NCBI GenBank assembly: GCA_030765645.1
Contig: JAVCCE010000015.1
Coordinates: 204,320 to 268,319, forward strand
Direction of reading: 5' to 3'
Length of the DNA stretch: 64,000 bases
DNA from: Candidatus Hinthialibacter antarcticus
GTDB taxonomy: Bacteria; Hinthialibacterota; Hinthialibacteria; Hinthialibacterales; Hinthialibacteraceae
Each line of letters opens with the position of its first letter. Within the stretch, counting starts at the first letter, position 1. The translations under genes and the position numbers were made by a program. A model generated the notes under the pieces. The model saw only the letters and a program-made list of their open reading frames with translations, was not told the origin of the DNA and did not search any database. Below are positions 52,652 to 61,372 of this stretch, piece by piece.

Positions 52652-53222
52652 TTGAATTTGGACAATCTAAATATCTTATATTTTGCGGTTGATTTTCTCT
52701 TTTTTCTGATCCCCCCTGCCCCAATGTCATTGACTTAAGACTTTTAGCCCTCCTTTTTAAGGGGGGACGGCGCTGAAAGCGCCAGGGGGGATTCGGGCGC
52801 AGCGCGCTGCGCCCCTAGACTTTGATCTCCTGCTTCAAGGGCTGGCTCCGTACCATTCCGCCTTGGCTCGCCGCCCTGTTTTATAAGGTTGTGTTTTGGG
52901 GAGGGCGAGGCTCCCGCCGAGCCGCGAGTATTCGATAAGTTTTCATCTATATCCGGCTCACCAGGAGCCAACACTACTATTGGAGCGTTTCAAGTAGGGT
53001 GGCGTTGAGCGCAGCGAAACTCACCAATGATTTGTTTTTAATTGCCACTGGTGGGATTCATTTCATTCATCCCACCCTACCAAACTTCGCGACGCCTTGG
53101 CTTGCCACCCCTTAAGTCAATGACATTGCCCCCTGCCCCCCTTAGGGTGGCGTCGAAGTCGTCGGGGGGGATTTCTCCAAAACAGAGATAAGCGAAACCC
53201 AATTTGCACGAAGTTGAGGTTC
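52652..53222. repeat. Intergenic mosaic of short hairpin repeats
   Basis: These 571 bases between convergent genes are largely repeats. 52723-52791 is the C/G-tract hairpin (pairs with 23904) and 52795-52816 is the palindrome GGGCGCAGCGCGCTGCGCCC. 52835-52878 is a CAAGGGCTGG-type repeat. 52995-53082 is a TAGGGTGGCG hairpin; its first 26 bases and the 10 before them match 59286-59321. 53111-53170 is a reversed C/G-tract copy starting CTTAAGTCAATGACATT. No convincing gene is present. Confidence 0.8.
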
Positions 53223-53858
53223 TTATTCTTCCTTCACCTTCAGCGGCGTCGTCCACAGATAGACGGGGCTTTCTTCGAGTTCATCGTCCGGCCCATACAG
53301 GTCATACGGATCACTCTCATCGCGAACATGAGGGATGATAAACTCCTTGCCGCCTTCCACTGCGTTCATATCAAAATAGTGCGACACAATCCGCGAGCCG
53401 GGCTTAAGCGTTTGTAATTGTGGAACCAGCCGGTTGTTTAACTCCGGCAGCAAATACATCATAATCACGTCGGCCTCGCTAAGATCAAGCGTGAAGATAT
53501 CCGCTTCTTCGATCCGAACCAGATGTTCAAGGCCGTTCGTTTTCACATTCTCCCGCGACTCTTTCACTCGTTCCGGGTCAATATCATAGCCAACGCCCCG
53601 GCAGCCGTATTTCTTCGCGGCGGCAATCAAAATGCGCGCGTCGCCGCAACCCAAATCATAAATCAGGTCGTTTTCATTCAATTGGGCCAGCGACAACATC
53701 ACGTCAACGACGTTGTGCGGCGTAACCAGAAACTGAACATCGGGCTTGTGCGGGCCTTCGTCAGAAACCGGTTCAACCGCAGGGCTTAAATAGATATAGA
53801 CGCCGGGAACCGCAATCAAAACGAACAAGAGTATATAATTTCGCAGGCTAGTATTCAT
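53223..53858 (-). CDS. Membrane-anchored class I methyltransferase
   Basis: The 211-residue protein has one N-terminal membrane helix (YILLFVLIAVPGVYIYL) and a class I methyltransferase domain. The SAM site is LIYDLGCGDARILIAAAKKYGCRGVGYDIDPERV; ADVIMMYLLPELNNRL and PGSRIVSHYFDM follow. The anchoring is unusual for a small methyltransferase of this kind, and the domain would face the cytoplasm if N-out or the outside if N-in. Its start overlaps the end of the GH31 gene by 11 bases. Confidence 0.83.
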   Translation of the reverse strand: MNTSLRNYILLFVLIAVPGVYIYLSPAVEPVSDEGPHKPDVQFLVTPHNVVDVMLSLAQLNENDLIYDLGCGDARILIAAAKKYGCRGVGYDIDPERVKESRENVKTNGLEHLVRIEEADIFTLDLSEADVIMMYLLPELNNRLVPQLQTLKPGSRIVSHYFDMNAVEGGKEFIIPHVRDESDPYDLYGPDDELEESPVYLWTTPLKVKEE

Positions 53859-56043
53859 TCGTCATAAACACCCATTCAAAGTTCGTATACGAAGACTCGT
53901 ATTCGCCGTTGAGCGTTGTCACGTCTCCGCTACGTTTTCCATTCATATTTTTAGCCGTGAGTTGTTTCCAGACATAGTCGCCTGATTCAAAATCAAACGT
54001 CGTCCCATCGTCGTCATACAGCATCGCGCTGGAGGACGACTCGCCGTAATGGCGCACTTCGATCTCAATCTCATTCGGCGCTTTTGAAATTCGCTCGACC
54101 ACAGGCGTCATCGGGATAATTCCACCGTCTTTAACGTACAGTGGAATCGTATCTAGCGGCGCTTCGACGGTGATGACTTCGCCGCCGCCCGCATAGTCGC
54201 CCGTATAAAAGTCATACCATTTGCCTTGCGGTAAGATCACGCTGCGCTGTGTTTGTCCGGTCAGCATCGGCGCGACCAGAATCGCCTCGCCAAACATATA
54301 TTGGTCGGTCACGTCTTTGCGCACCGCCATCGCATAAGGATTTTTCGCGTCGTCTAACACGCCTTCTGAAACAGTTTGTTGGTCGTTGTAGCCTGGCTCC
54401 AACACCATCGAGCGAATCGGCGGCGTCCCGTCGAAGTGATATTTGGCGAACGCTGTATATATGTACGGCAACAGGCGCGTACGCAGTTGAATGATCTTGC
54501 GCACGTCGTCTTCCACTTCAGCGAACGTCCACGGCTTAGTGTTTGACGACCAGCCGTTGAGCTGCACCATGTGCGAGAAGCACACCGACTGCATGCGCCG
54601 CAGCCATTCTTCGGGCGACTTTGCCGAGCGAATTTCCGGCGTATAAAGAAGGCCCGAGAAACTGGTGTTAATCAGCGCATTGATGAACCCCTTGTGGTCG
54701 TAGTGGTCGGTGTAAATCGCGAATGGATACGAAGACGCGGCGGCGTTAGACGCGCGAACCAAACTGTAGGTGCGTTGATTGCGCTTACGGAACGTCTCCA
54801 TCATCATCTTTTGAATTTGCAGCCCGTACAGTTGCCGCATTTGTTCGGCGCTGGTTCCAGAGGGGAACATCGCGTGATCGGGCCACAGCCAAAAGTCATA
54901 GCCGTCAACTTCGTCAAATTTATATCCGCTGACGCCGAGTGAAAGATGTTCGGATTCGTGATACGTCGAGAAAATGTTTCGCGCTTGCGGCAAAATAAAG
55001 TCGGGAACGATCCCCAGCCAGACGGTGTGCGAACCCGTAAACGGTTTGATTTTTAAGTAGATGGGCGCATCGGGCGAGACGTAAGGGTTTTCCCATAAAT
55101 TCACGTGGACGCCTTGCTTAGTCATTTCTTGCATGAATGTTTCCGGGGCGGGAAATAGCGCCGGGTTCCATTCGTAAGTGCAGGGGTACGATTTGGTGTG
55201 CCAGCCCGGCTCCAGCCCGATCACATCGAGTGGAAAGCCGCGCCGCTCAAATTCACCCACTTCATCAAGCACGTCATCGCTGCTGGCGTTGGTGCGCATG
55301 CGATGCCAAAAGCCCAGCCCCCATTTGGGAGGCAACGCGCCCCCGCCCGCGTAGAGGTTATATCGCCGCACCGCGTCTAACATGCTCGGCCCCGCGAAGA
55401 CGATCACTTCCATACCGTCGGCGATCACGCTAGCCTCGACCGCGTCCGAATCGGGCATCGCCTGCCAACTGCGGTCTGTATTGCGGTCGCGCGGCGCGGG
55501 GAAGTTGGGCGAATCCTTACGATTGCCCACGCCCGCATAAATCGAGATGTACTGCGCCGAGTTAAACAACACGCCGTAACCGTTTGACGAGACATAAAAC
55601 GGCGCGGGCGCGTGCAGGCGTTCGTTTCCGCTTTTGTAATGGTCCATGCGCAGGTGATAGACTTTTCCCCGCCGGTTCAGTCCTTGAAACTGCAAGCCCA
55701 GGCCGTAGAGTTGTTCGCTGTCGTCGAGTGGAATGCGGGCGATGCTGCGTTGGTTGCTGAGCAGCCCGCGCGTGTCGTTTTCATTGAATGGAAACTTCGC
55801 AGTCGGCATCTTCGCCAGCGCTTCGGTTTGCGGCGCGGCCCCGGCGAAATCCATATAGGTCAGCGCTTGCTTGGCGCCGATCTGCGCCGACCACACCCCT
55901 GGCGCGACTTCGCGCCAGGGGAGCGCATTCATGCCCGTCAACGAAACATCATGCAATTCGAGAGAGCCTTGCGCATCTGCGGCGCTAAGGGCGCAGGTGA
56001 TTAAAATAAACAACGAGAGAAATTTTATATTGAACGCGGTCAT
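53848..56043 (-). CDS. Secreted GH31 alpha-glycosidase
   Basis: The 731-residue protein has a signal peptide (FLSLFILITCALSAADA) and a GH31 domain. GLGFWHRMRTNASSDDVLDEV leads to the nucleophile Asp377 in KFDEVDGYDFW. YTDHYDHKGFINALI and the later IYTAFAKYHFDGTPPIRSMVLE, then ILVAPMLTGQTQRSVILPQGKWYDF, are the usual C-terminal GH31 parts. GH31 enzymes cut alpha-glucosidic or alpha-xylosidic bonds. ATG 56043 (AAAGAG upstream) is chosen over 56091. It is likely co-transcribed with the methyltransferase downstream. Confidence 0.93.
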   Translation of the reverse strand: MTAFNIKFLSLFILITCALSAADAQGSLELHDVSLTGMNALPWREVAPGVWSAQIGAKQALTYMDFAGAAPQTEALAKMPTAKFPFNENDTRGLLSNQRSIARIPLDDSEQLYGLGLQFQGLNRRGKVYHLRMDHYKSGNERLHAPAPFYVSSNGYGVLFNSAQYISIYAGVGNRKDSPNFPAPRDRNTDRSWQAMPDSDAVEASVIADGMEVIVFAGPSMLDAVRRYNLYAGGGALPPKWGLGFWHRMRTNASSDDVLDEVGEFERRGFPLDVIGLEPGWHTKSYPCTYEWNPALFPAPETFMQEMTKQGVHVNLWENPYVSPDAPIYLKIKPFTGSHTVWLGIVPDFILPQARNIFSTYHESEHLSLGVSGYKFDEVDGYDFWLWPDHAMFPSGTSAEQMRQLYGLQIQKMMMETFRKRNQRTYSLVRASNAAASSYPFAIYTDHYDHKGFINALINTSFSGLLYTPEIRSAKSPEEWLRRMQSVCFSHMVQLNGWSSNTKPWTFAEVEDDVRKIIQLRTRLLPYIYTAFAKYHFDGTPPIRSMVLEPGYNDQQTVSEGVLDDAKNPYAMAVRKDVTDQYMFGEAILVAPMLTGQTQRSVILPQGKWYDFYTGDYAGGGEVITVEAPLDTIPLYVKDGGIIPMTPVVERISKAPNEIEIEVRHYGESSSSAMLYDDDGTTFDFESGDYVWKQLTAKNMNGKRSGDVTTLNGEYESSYTNFEWVFMTNEY

Positions 56044-56163
56044 GGTTATCTCTTTGTGGGTAGAATGAGATTCACCGCCAATGTACCGCATCTGTTCAAT
56101 AAGTTACAACCCGATAGGACGTGTTCTTTGAGAGTTTTTTATGGCGAGGTCTAAAACCGGAAA

Positions 56164-57126
56164 TTAATCAGTCGCTCGGCTAAGCAGAAACGCGTCCGAG
56201 AAGATGTTCTTGTTGGATGCGCCTTTGAGAAATATTTTTTTTCTTAAACTGTTCACCAAGGCCGGGTTCCCGCATAAATACACCCGCCAATCTTTGAACG
56301 CCGGGTCGGCGGACAACACGAGTTCTTCAATGTCGCCGGTTTGGATGCCAGCGTCAGCGCTGTCTTCTTTTACGCAGGGCGTGTAATGCAACTGCGGGAA
56401 CTGTTCCGCCAGGGCGAACAACTCGTCGACCAGATATAACCTGTCACGCGTAAGAGACCCATGATAGAGGTGAATGTTTCCCTGGTGCCCGTTCTCCAAC
56501 GCGTCATGCGCTATCCCCACCAACGGCGCGAGGCCGGTCCCGGTTCCGGCAAGCAGCAGCGGCTGATGCGGTTCGCCGGGGAGATAAAAACAATCGCCGA
56601 CCGGGCCGCGAATTTTCACGCGGTCGCCCGGCTGCAATTCATCATGGACCCAGTTGCTCATTGCGCCGTTGGCAATGCGCTCGACATGAATCTGGATCGG
56701 CCTGCCGGGCAGACTGGCGATAGAATAACTGCGCACCAAACCATCCGCTCGTTTGAGTTGAATGTATTGCCCGGCGCGATAGTCAAACGGCGCGTCCGGT
56801 TCAATTTCAACCAGAACAGAGCAGGCGTTCAGCGGCGCTTTTGTTTTAACGACCGCATCCACTTCAATGTCGGCTTCGCCGATGTCGAGATCGCTGGCCG
56901 GGACGCATTGGCAGGCCAGAAAATAGCCCTGCGCCATCATTGCGTCTTTCAGTCCCATTTGCGAAGCGGGAGGCAGGCCCGGCGAGTGCGACTGCATCAA
57001 ACACGCCTGACACGCTCCGCTTTTGCATGAATAAGAAACAGCAACTTGATGGCGCAGGAGACAATCGAGAACGGTCTCGTTTTCGTTAAGTAAATACGTT
57101 TGGTCGTTATAGTGAATTATTGGCAT
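56164..57126 (-). CDS. 2Fe-2S / FAD / NAD oxidoreductase (hemoglobin reductase candidate)
   Basis: The 320-residue protein starts with a plant-type 2Fe-2S domain (SCKSGACQACLM and FLACQC give the four cysteines). An FAD domain with RSYSIAS follows, then an NAD(P) domain with LLAGTGTGLAPLVGI and VYLCGNP. It is a ferredoxin-NAD(P)H reductase fusion like those of oxygenase systems. It begins 12 bases after the truncated hemoglobin stop, so it is the likely electron source that keeps the hemoglobin iron reduced. The two genes together mimic a flavohemoglobin split in two; this is inference. Confidence 0.88.
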   Translation of the reverse strand: MPIIHYNDQTYLLNENETVLDCLLRHQVAVSYSCKSGACQACLMQSHSPGLPPASQMGLKDAMMAQGYFLACQCVPASDLDIGEADIEVDAVVKTKAPLNACSVLVEIEPDAPFDYRAGQYIQLKRADGLVRSYSIASLPGRPIQIHVERIANGAMSNWVHDELQPGDRVKIRGPVGDCFYLPGEPHQPLLLAGTGTGLAPLVGIAHDALENGHQGNIHLYHGSLTRDRLYLVDELFALAEQFPQLHYTPCVKEDSADAGIQTGDIEELVLSADPAFKDWRVYLCGNPALVNSLRKKIFLKGASNKNIFSDAFLLSRATD

Positions 57127-57138
57127 GAAGGCTCTCGG

Positions 57139-57504
57139 TTAGCGGTTTAATACATCATCACGGACGCTATTGGCGATGGCGGCGACTTCGCCGATTGCGG
57201 CATCATCCACGCCGAGCTCTTTCAGAGTCGCGCCCAGGTTTTCGATGACGGCGTCCACGTGCGAGTCATCCAGTCCTTGCGCGACCAGATGTTTGTGGCC
57301 ATCGCGCATGTCTTTTCCTGAGTAGTTGTTCGGCCCGCCAAACGCCATGGTCAAAAATCCTTTTTGCTTGGCGATTTGCTGGTCCATGTCCACGCCCTCA
57401 AAAAAGCGGCTGATGCGGTCGTCGGTCAATACTTTGCGGTAAAAAATTTCCACAGCGGCTTCAACGGCGTCTTTTCCACCCAAGCGGTCATACAGTGAAC
57501 TCAT
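57139..57504 (-). CDS. glbN: Group I truncated hemoglobin
   Basis: The 121-residue protein has the TrHb1 pattern: SLYDRLGGKDAVEAAVEIFY, FLTMAFGGP and MRDGHKHLVAQGL. Numbering matches Synechocystis GlbN: Tyr22 (B10), Gln43 (E7), Gln47 (E11) and the proximal His70 all fit. Lys46 replaces the distal His46 (E10), so the second heme ligand of GlbN is lost and the site should be open to gas. Such proteins can act as NO dioxygenases. AAAGGAG lies upstream of ATG 57504. The operator at 57525-57547 suggests NO control. Confidence 0.94.
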   Translation of the reverse strand: MSSLYDRLGGKDAVEAAVEIFYRKVLTDDRISRFFEGVDMDQQIAKQKGFLTMAFGGPNNYSGKDMRDGHKHLVAQGLDDSHVDAVIENLGATLKELGVDDAAIGEVAAIANSVRDDVLNR

Positions 57505-57515
57505 CGGTAATCTCC

Positions 57516-57556
57516 TTTTGCCTAAAGATGTATTTAAAATACATCTTTAGGCAAAA
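57516..57556 (-). promoter_or_regulatory. NsrR-type operator in the truncated hemoglobin promoter
   Basis: A 20-bp perfect inverted repeat around one central A spans 57516-57556. Its core at 57525-57547 is AAGATGTATTT, one A, then AAATACATCTT, the 11-1-11 layout of enterobacterial NsrR sites. On the minus strand a TTGACT -35 (57558-57563) lies just upstream, so the -10 would be inside the operator. The stop-to-start distance to ATG 57504 is short. This strongly suggests repression by an NsrR-like NO sensor, though no NsrR gene lies in the window. Confidence 0.75.
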
Positions 57557-57682
57557 GAGTCAAGGATCGAGAAGGGCGAATGAGTAGTTGTTGAATTCCA
57601 ATTGTACTTTCAATACAATTACAACATCTATTCGCGTATTACAATCGGGTACGAATGAATCTATCAAAACTGTATGGGGTGA

Positions 57683-58699
57683 ATGATGAAACCGTCTCTA
57701 TTGATCTATGCTGCGATCTTGGTGTTTGGGTTTACAGCAACAGCATTTGGTTTGGAACTTCAAGTTGAAGAAACTTACAAAATTTGGGACAACGCGCCAA
57801 CCAATGCGTTTACCGACCTCACATTGATTGATGGAAAGTTCATCTGTGTGTTTCGCGAGGGGACTGCTCATGTCTCGCCGGACGGTAGCATCCGTGTGCT
57901 TCAATCGACCGATTTAAAAAACTGGCAGTCGCTCGCCCTGATCCAAAAAGACGGCTATGACCTGCGCGACCCGAAAATCACGCTGCATCCAGACGGCAAA
58001 ACCTGGTTGATTTACGGCGGCGCCGCTGTGCGCGAAGGCAAACAACCTGCGACGTCTCATCAGTCGTTTGTCGTGACGTCAACCGATGGACTCAACTGGT
58101 CGCCGCTGATTTGGGCGGCGGCGCCAAGCCAATGGTTATGGCGGGTGACCTGGTTTAATGACGCGGCCTACGGCATCGCCTACAACGTCAGCCCACAGAG
58201 CCGCGCCGAACGCCGCTATGGAACCACGCTGCTGAAAAGCGATGACGGCAAGACGTTTACCGAGTTGGTTCCCAGCCTGTTCGGCGAGAGCGGTCCGACA
58301 GAAGCGACCTTGCGTTTTGCTGAAGATGGAACCTGCTATTGCCTCCAGCGGCGCGACGGCAAAGAAGGCAACACCGCATTGCTCGGAACCAGCCAACCGC
58401 CCTATAAAGAATGGTCATGGAAAGACCTGGGCCGGTATTTTGGCGGGCCTGACTTCATCCAAATTCCGTCCGGCGAGTGGATCGCATCAGGGCGTTTTCA
58501 TACCGATGACGGTTCCAAGACGGTGGTTTGTCTGCTTGATGTTGAAAACGGTAGCCTCGAACAAAAGTTGACATTGCCCAGCGGCGGCGACACCAGTTAC
58601 CCCGGTATGCTCTGGCATGACGGCAAGTTGATCGTGAGTTATTACTCAAGCCACGAGGGCAAAACCAGCATTTATCTCTCAACGATTTTGGTGAAGTAA
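57683..58699 (+). CDS. Secreted sialidase-like beta-propeller protein
   Basis: The 338-residue protein has a signal peptide (PSLLIYAAILVFGFTATAFG) and repeated propeller strands. Segments such as HVSPDGSIRVLQSTDLKNW, LRDPKITLHPDGKTWLIYGG and YGTTLLKSDDGKTF are typical of Asp-box sialidases. GPTEATLRF and GGPDFIQIPSGEWI are seen in uncharacterised sialidase-like families. A glycosidase role is possible but no catalytic triad is assigned. The start may be ATG 57683 or 57686. The rnpB promoter lies at its 3' end. Confidence 0.72.
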   Translation: MMKPSLLIYAAILVFGFTATAFGLELQVEETYKIWDNAPTNAFTDLTLIDGKFICVFREGTAHVSPDGSIRVLQSTDLKNWQSLALIQKDGYDLRDPKITLHPDGKTWLIYGGAAVREGKQPATSHQSFVVTSTDGLNWSPLIWAAAPSQWLWRVTWFNDAAYGIAYNVSPQSRAERRYGTTLLKSDDGKTFTELVPSLFGESGPTEATLRFAEDGTCYCLQRRDGKEGNTALLGTSQPPYKEWSWKDLGRYFGGPDFIQIPSGEWIASGRFHTDDGSKTVVCLLDVENGSLEQKLTLPSGGDTSYPGMLWHDGKLIVSYYSSHEGKTSIYLSTILVK

Positions 58700-58707
58700 A
58701 ACGGTGA

Positions 58708-58713
58708 TACAAT
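58708..58713 (+). promoter_or_regulatory. Predicted -10 box of rnpB
   Basis: TACAAT at 58708-58713 places the transcription start at about 58720, within two bases of the predicted 5' end of RNase P RNA. The -35 is weak and lies within the upstream gene. Confidence 0.45.
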
Positions 58714-58721
58714 AAAGCCAA

Positions 58722-59086
58722 TGCGGGGGGAGGAGGCGATCGCGGGCCGGCGCATGTCGGCTTTGAGGAAAGTCCGGACTCCACAGAGCAAGACGCTGGG
58801 TAACGCCCAGGAGGGGAAACCCTACGGAAAGCGCCACAGAAAATATACCGCTCGCCCCGGCGAGTAAGGGTGAAATGGTGGGGTAAGAGCCCACCGCGTT
58901 TCTAGGCGACTAGGACGGCACGGCAAGCCCCGTCTGGAGCAACGTCAAGTAGGAGAGCCAGGAACTGCTCGTTCCGTTTCGCCTTCGGGCGGGTAACTCT
59001 CGGGTAGGCGGCGCGAGGCCGTTGGTAACAACGGTCCCAGAGAAATGATCGCCCTCGACAAAATCCGGCTTACACTTCCCCCCGCA
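58722..59086 (+). ncRNA. rnpB: RNase P RNA (bacterial type A)
   Basis: The conserved core is present: GAGGAAAGTCCGGACTCCA near the 5' end, GCCACAGAAA, AGGGTGAAA with GGTAAGAGCCCACCG, AGAGAAATGATCGCC and ACAAAATCCGGCTTA near the 3' end. The P1 helix is formed by TGCGGGGGGAG (58722-58732) and CTTCCCCCCGCA, ending at 59086. It is the catalytic RNA that trims tRNA 5' ends. The length of about 365 bases is normal. A short T-run follows at 59090. Confidence 0.97.
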
Positions 59087-59501
59087 GGCATTTTTCCCGC
59101 TTGCTTCACATTCGCCTCATTGCGAATAGATCGACGCAAGGCTTTTACTCCTCCACCAAGTTGGGGGAGCCTGGGTGACAATGTCATTGACTTAAGTAAT
59201 GTAGGGTGGGTTCTTAACCCACCATTTTCAAACAACACGGCACGGTGGGCTGCTTCGCGAGCCCACCCTACCGCAGATGAATGATGCGTTTCAAGTAGGG
59301 TGGCGTTGAGCGCAGCGAAACCCACCAATAGAAATTCTCCAAATTCGATAATCAAAAGTAAACGGCATGGGTGGCAAGGGCAAGGCTGAGTGCAACGAAG
59401 CCAGCCCTTGAATGAATGATTGATCCCCCCGGCGCCTAAGCGCCGCCCCCCCTTTAAAAAGTGGGGCTATTTCAAGGTCATCAAATTAAATATGCGGCGG
59501 A
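59087..59501. repeat. Intergenic mosaic of short repeats, rnpB / ABC exporter
   Basis: After a T-run this gap holds repeat pieces: CTCCACCAAGTTGGGGGAG near 59150, AATGTCATTGACTTAAG at 59180, TAGGGTGGG hairpins at 59202-59272 and 59296-59327, a CAAGGGCTGG-type element at 59364-59410 and a C/G-tract hairpin at 59422-59467. No gene is apparent. Confidence 0.75.
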
Positions 59502-61286
59502 TTACGAGCGGATGCCGAGGCTGTCTTCGAGCAGCTGGCGGTTGTGCATCTGCGAATAGAGGCCGCCGTGTTCAACCAATTGATCGTGCGTCCCTTCTTC
59601 GGCGATGCCGCCGTCTTCGAGAACAATAATGTGGTCGGCGTTTTTGACGGTGGAGATGCGGTGGCTGATGAGGATGCAGGTTGAACGGTGCATCGCGTCC
59701 GACAACCCGCGTAGGATGGCTTCTTCGGTGTTGGTGTCGACCGCCGAGAGGCAGTCATCCAAGATGAGTATTGGACGGTTTAATATCAGCGCCCGCGCAA
59801 TGCCGGTGCGTTGTTTCTGCCCGCCCGAAAGGGTAATGCCGCGCTCGCCGACGCGGGTCTGATAGCCGTCGGGGAAATTGGCGATTTCCTGCGCCAGTTG
59901 GGCGCGCTGGGCGGCCTCTTCGATTTCGAGTTCACTGATTTCGACTTCATCGTCGATGCCGAATCGAATGTTATTATGGATCGTATCAGAAAACAAAAAC
60001 ACTTCTTGCGAGATATACGCAATCGAATTGCGCAAGACTTCGCGGGGGATATCGCAGATATCGCGCCCTTCATAAAAAATGGAACCGCGCGGCACCGCAT
60101 AGAGGTGCAACAACAGGTTCACCACGGTCGATTTTCCGCAGCCGGTGGGGCCGACGATCGCCAGCGTCTGCCCCGGTTTGATGTCGCAATGAAATTGCTT
60201 CAACACCGGCTCTAGATCGGGGCCGTATGAAAACGTCAGGTCGCGAATCTCAATGCCGCCCTGTAGCGCCTGCTCATCGCCGTGGTCAGGGTCGAGCACA
60301 TCGGGCGGCGTTTCTAACACCGCTCGGATGCGCCGCCACGAGGCCACGCCGCGATGAATGACGTTGATGATCCACCCCATCGCGATGATGGGCCACATCA
60401 AGAGTTGATAGTAAAAGGCAAATTGCACCAACTCGCCCAACGTCATCTGGTCTTCGATCACGCGAATGCCGCCAACCCATAAAATCAAAACCAGCCCCAC
60501 CCCGCCGACCATTTTCATAAAGGGAAACAAGCGCCCGCGCAGCTCGACCTGCTTCAAGTTGCGGTCGATATAGCGGTCGTTAACTTCACGGAAGCGCTCA
60601 TACTCGGCCTGTTCCTGACAGAAGGCTTTGACGACGCGAATGCCCGCGAGGTTTTCTTGCACACGGGCCGCCAGTTCTGAATAGATGTCTTGCGCCTGGC
60701 GATAATAGCGGTGCATCTTGCGGGTGAGAAAATTCACATAGGCGAACAGAATCACGACCGGTACTAAAATGGTCATGGTCAGCGTGGCGTCGGTGGTCAT
60801 CATCGCATAAAACGCCAAAATCACGACCAAGACCGTCTGGCCGGGGTACATCACCCCGGGGCCGACCAAGAGCCGCACCGCTTCGATATCGCTGGCGAAG
60901 CGCGTCATCAGGTCGCCAGTGCGCATGTTATGAAAAAAGCGCGGCGTCAGGCTGAGAACATGAGTAAACAGGTCGTTGCGCAGCCGCATCTCGATGGTGC
61001 GCGACGCGCCAATAATGAGCCAACGCGACCAGAACATGGTCAGCGCCGAAAGCATCGCCAGCCCGACAATCCACAGGCACTTCTCGTTGAGCGCGGCGCG
61101 GGTAAGTTCGCCGGTTTCCCACCCATTAAAAATATCCTTAATAATGGAGGGAATCATAATCACGATGCAAGCGTGTAAACACAGAGCGCCGACGCCGATC
61201 AGGTTTGGTACGGCGACCGGTTTCAAGTAATACAACAGCGCGTTAAATAGCGTTAATGGACGTTCGTTGTCAGAAAGGTTCGACAT
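59502..61286 (-). CDS. ABC exporter half-transporter with unusual Walker B
   Basis: The 594-residue protein has a six-helix type IV exporter membrane domain (about 15-330) and one nucleotide-binding domain. Walker A is VGPTGCGKSTVV (about 379), the signature is TLSGGQKQRTGIARAL, and the switch His is in ILISHRIS. Walker B reads LILDDCLSAVD, with Asp in place of the usual catalytic Glu. That substitution is typical of the degenerate half of heterodimeric exporters such as YheI/BmrC-type pumps, so a partner half may be encoded elsewhere. The substrate is unknown. Confidence 0.93.
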   Translation of the reverse strand: MSNLSDNERPLTLFNALLYYLKPVAVPNLIGVGALCLHACIVIMIPSIIKDIFNGWETGELTRAALNEKCLWIVGLAMLSALTMFWSRWLIIGASRTIEMRLRNDLFTHVLSLTPRFFHNMRTGDLMTRFASDIEAVRLLVGPGVMYPGQTVLVVILAFYAMMTTDATLTMTILVPVVILFAYVNFLTRKMHRYYRQAQDIYSELAARVQENLAGIRVVKAFCQEQAEYERFREVNDRYIDRNLKQVELRGRLFPFMKMVGGVGLVLILWVGGIRVIEDQMTLGELVQFAFYYQLLMWPIIAMGWIINVIHRGVASWRRIRAVLETPPDVLDPDHGDEQALQGGIEIRDLTFSYGPDLEPVLKQFHCDIKPGQTLAIVGPTGCGKSTVVNLLLHLYAVPRGSIFYEGRDICDIPREVLRNSIAYISQEVFLFSDTIHNNIRFGIDDEVEISELEIEEAAQRAQLAQEIANFPDGYQTRVGERGITLSGGQKQRTGIARALILNRPILILDDCLSAVDTNTEEAILRGLSDAMHRSTCILISHRISTVKNADHIIVLEDGGIAEEGTHDQLVEHGGLYSQMHNRQLLEDSLGIRS

Positions 61287-61372
61287 AGAAGTCTATTGTA
61301 CTCGCAGGAAAAAAAGAGACCAGTTTTGCAGTATGGGATATGCAATCGTGAGCCAAATATAAAAACACAAAA

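Noticed and set aside
52744..52974. Minus-strand frame of 76 codons
   Set aside because: It is only the translation of the repeat mosaic.
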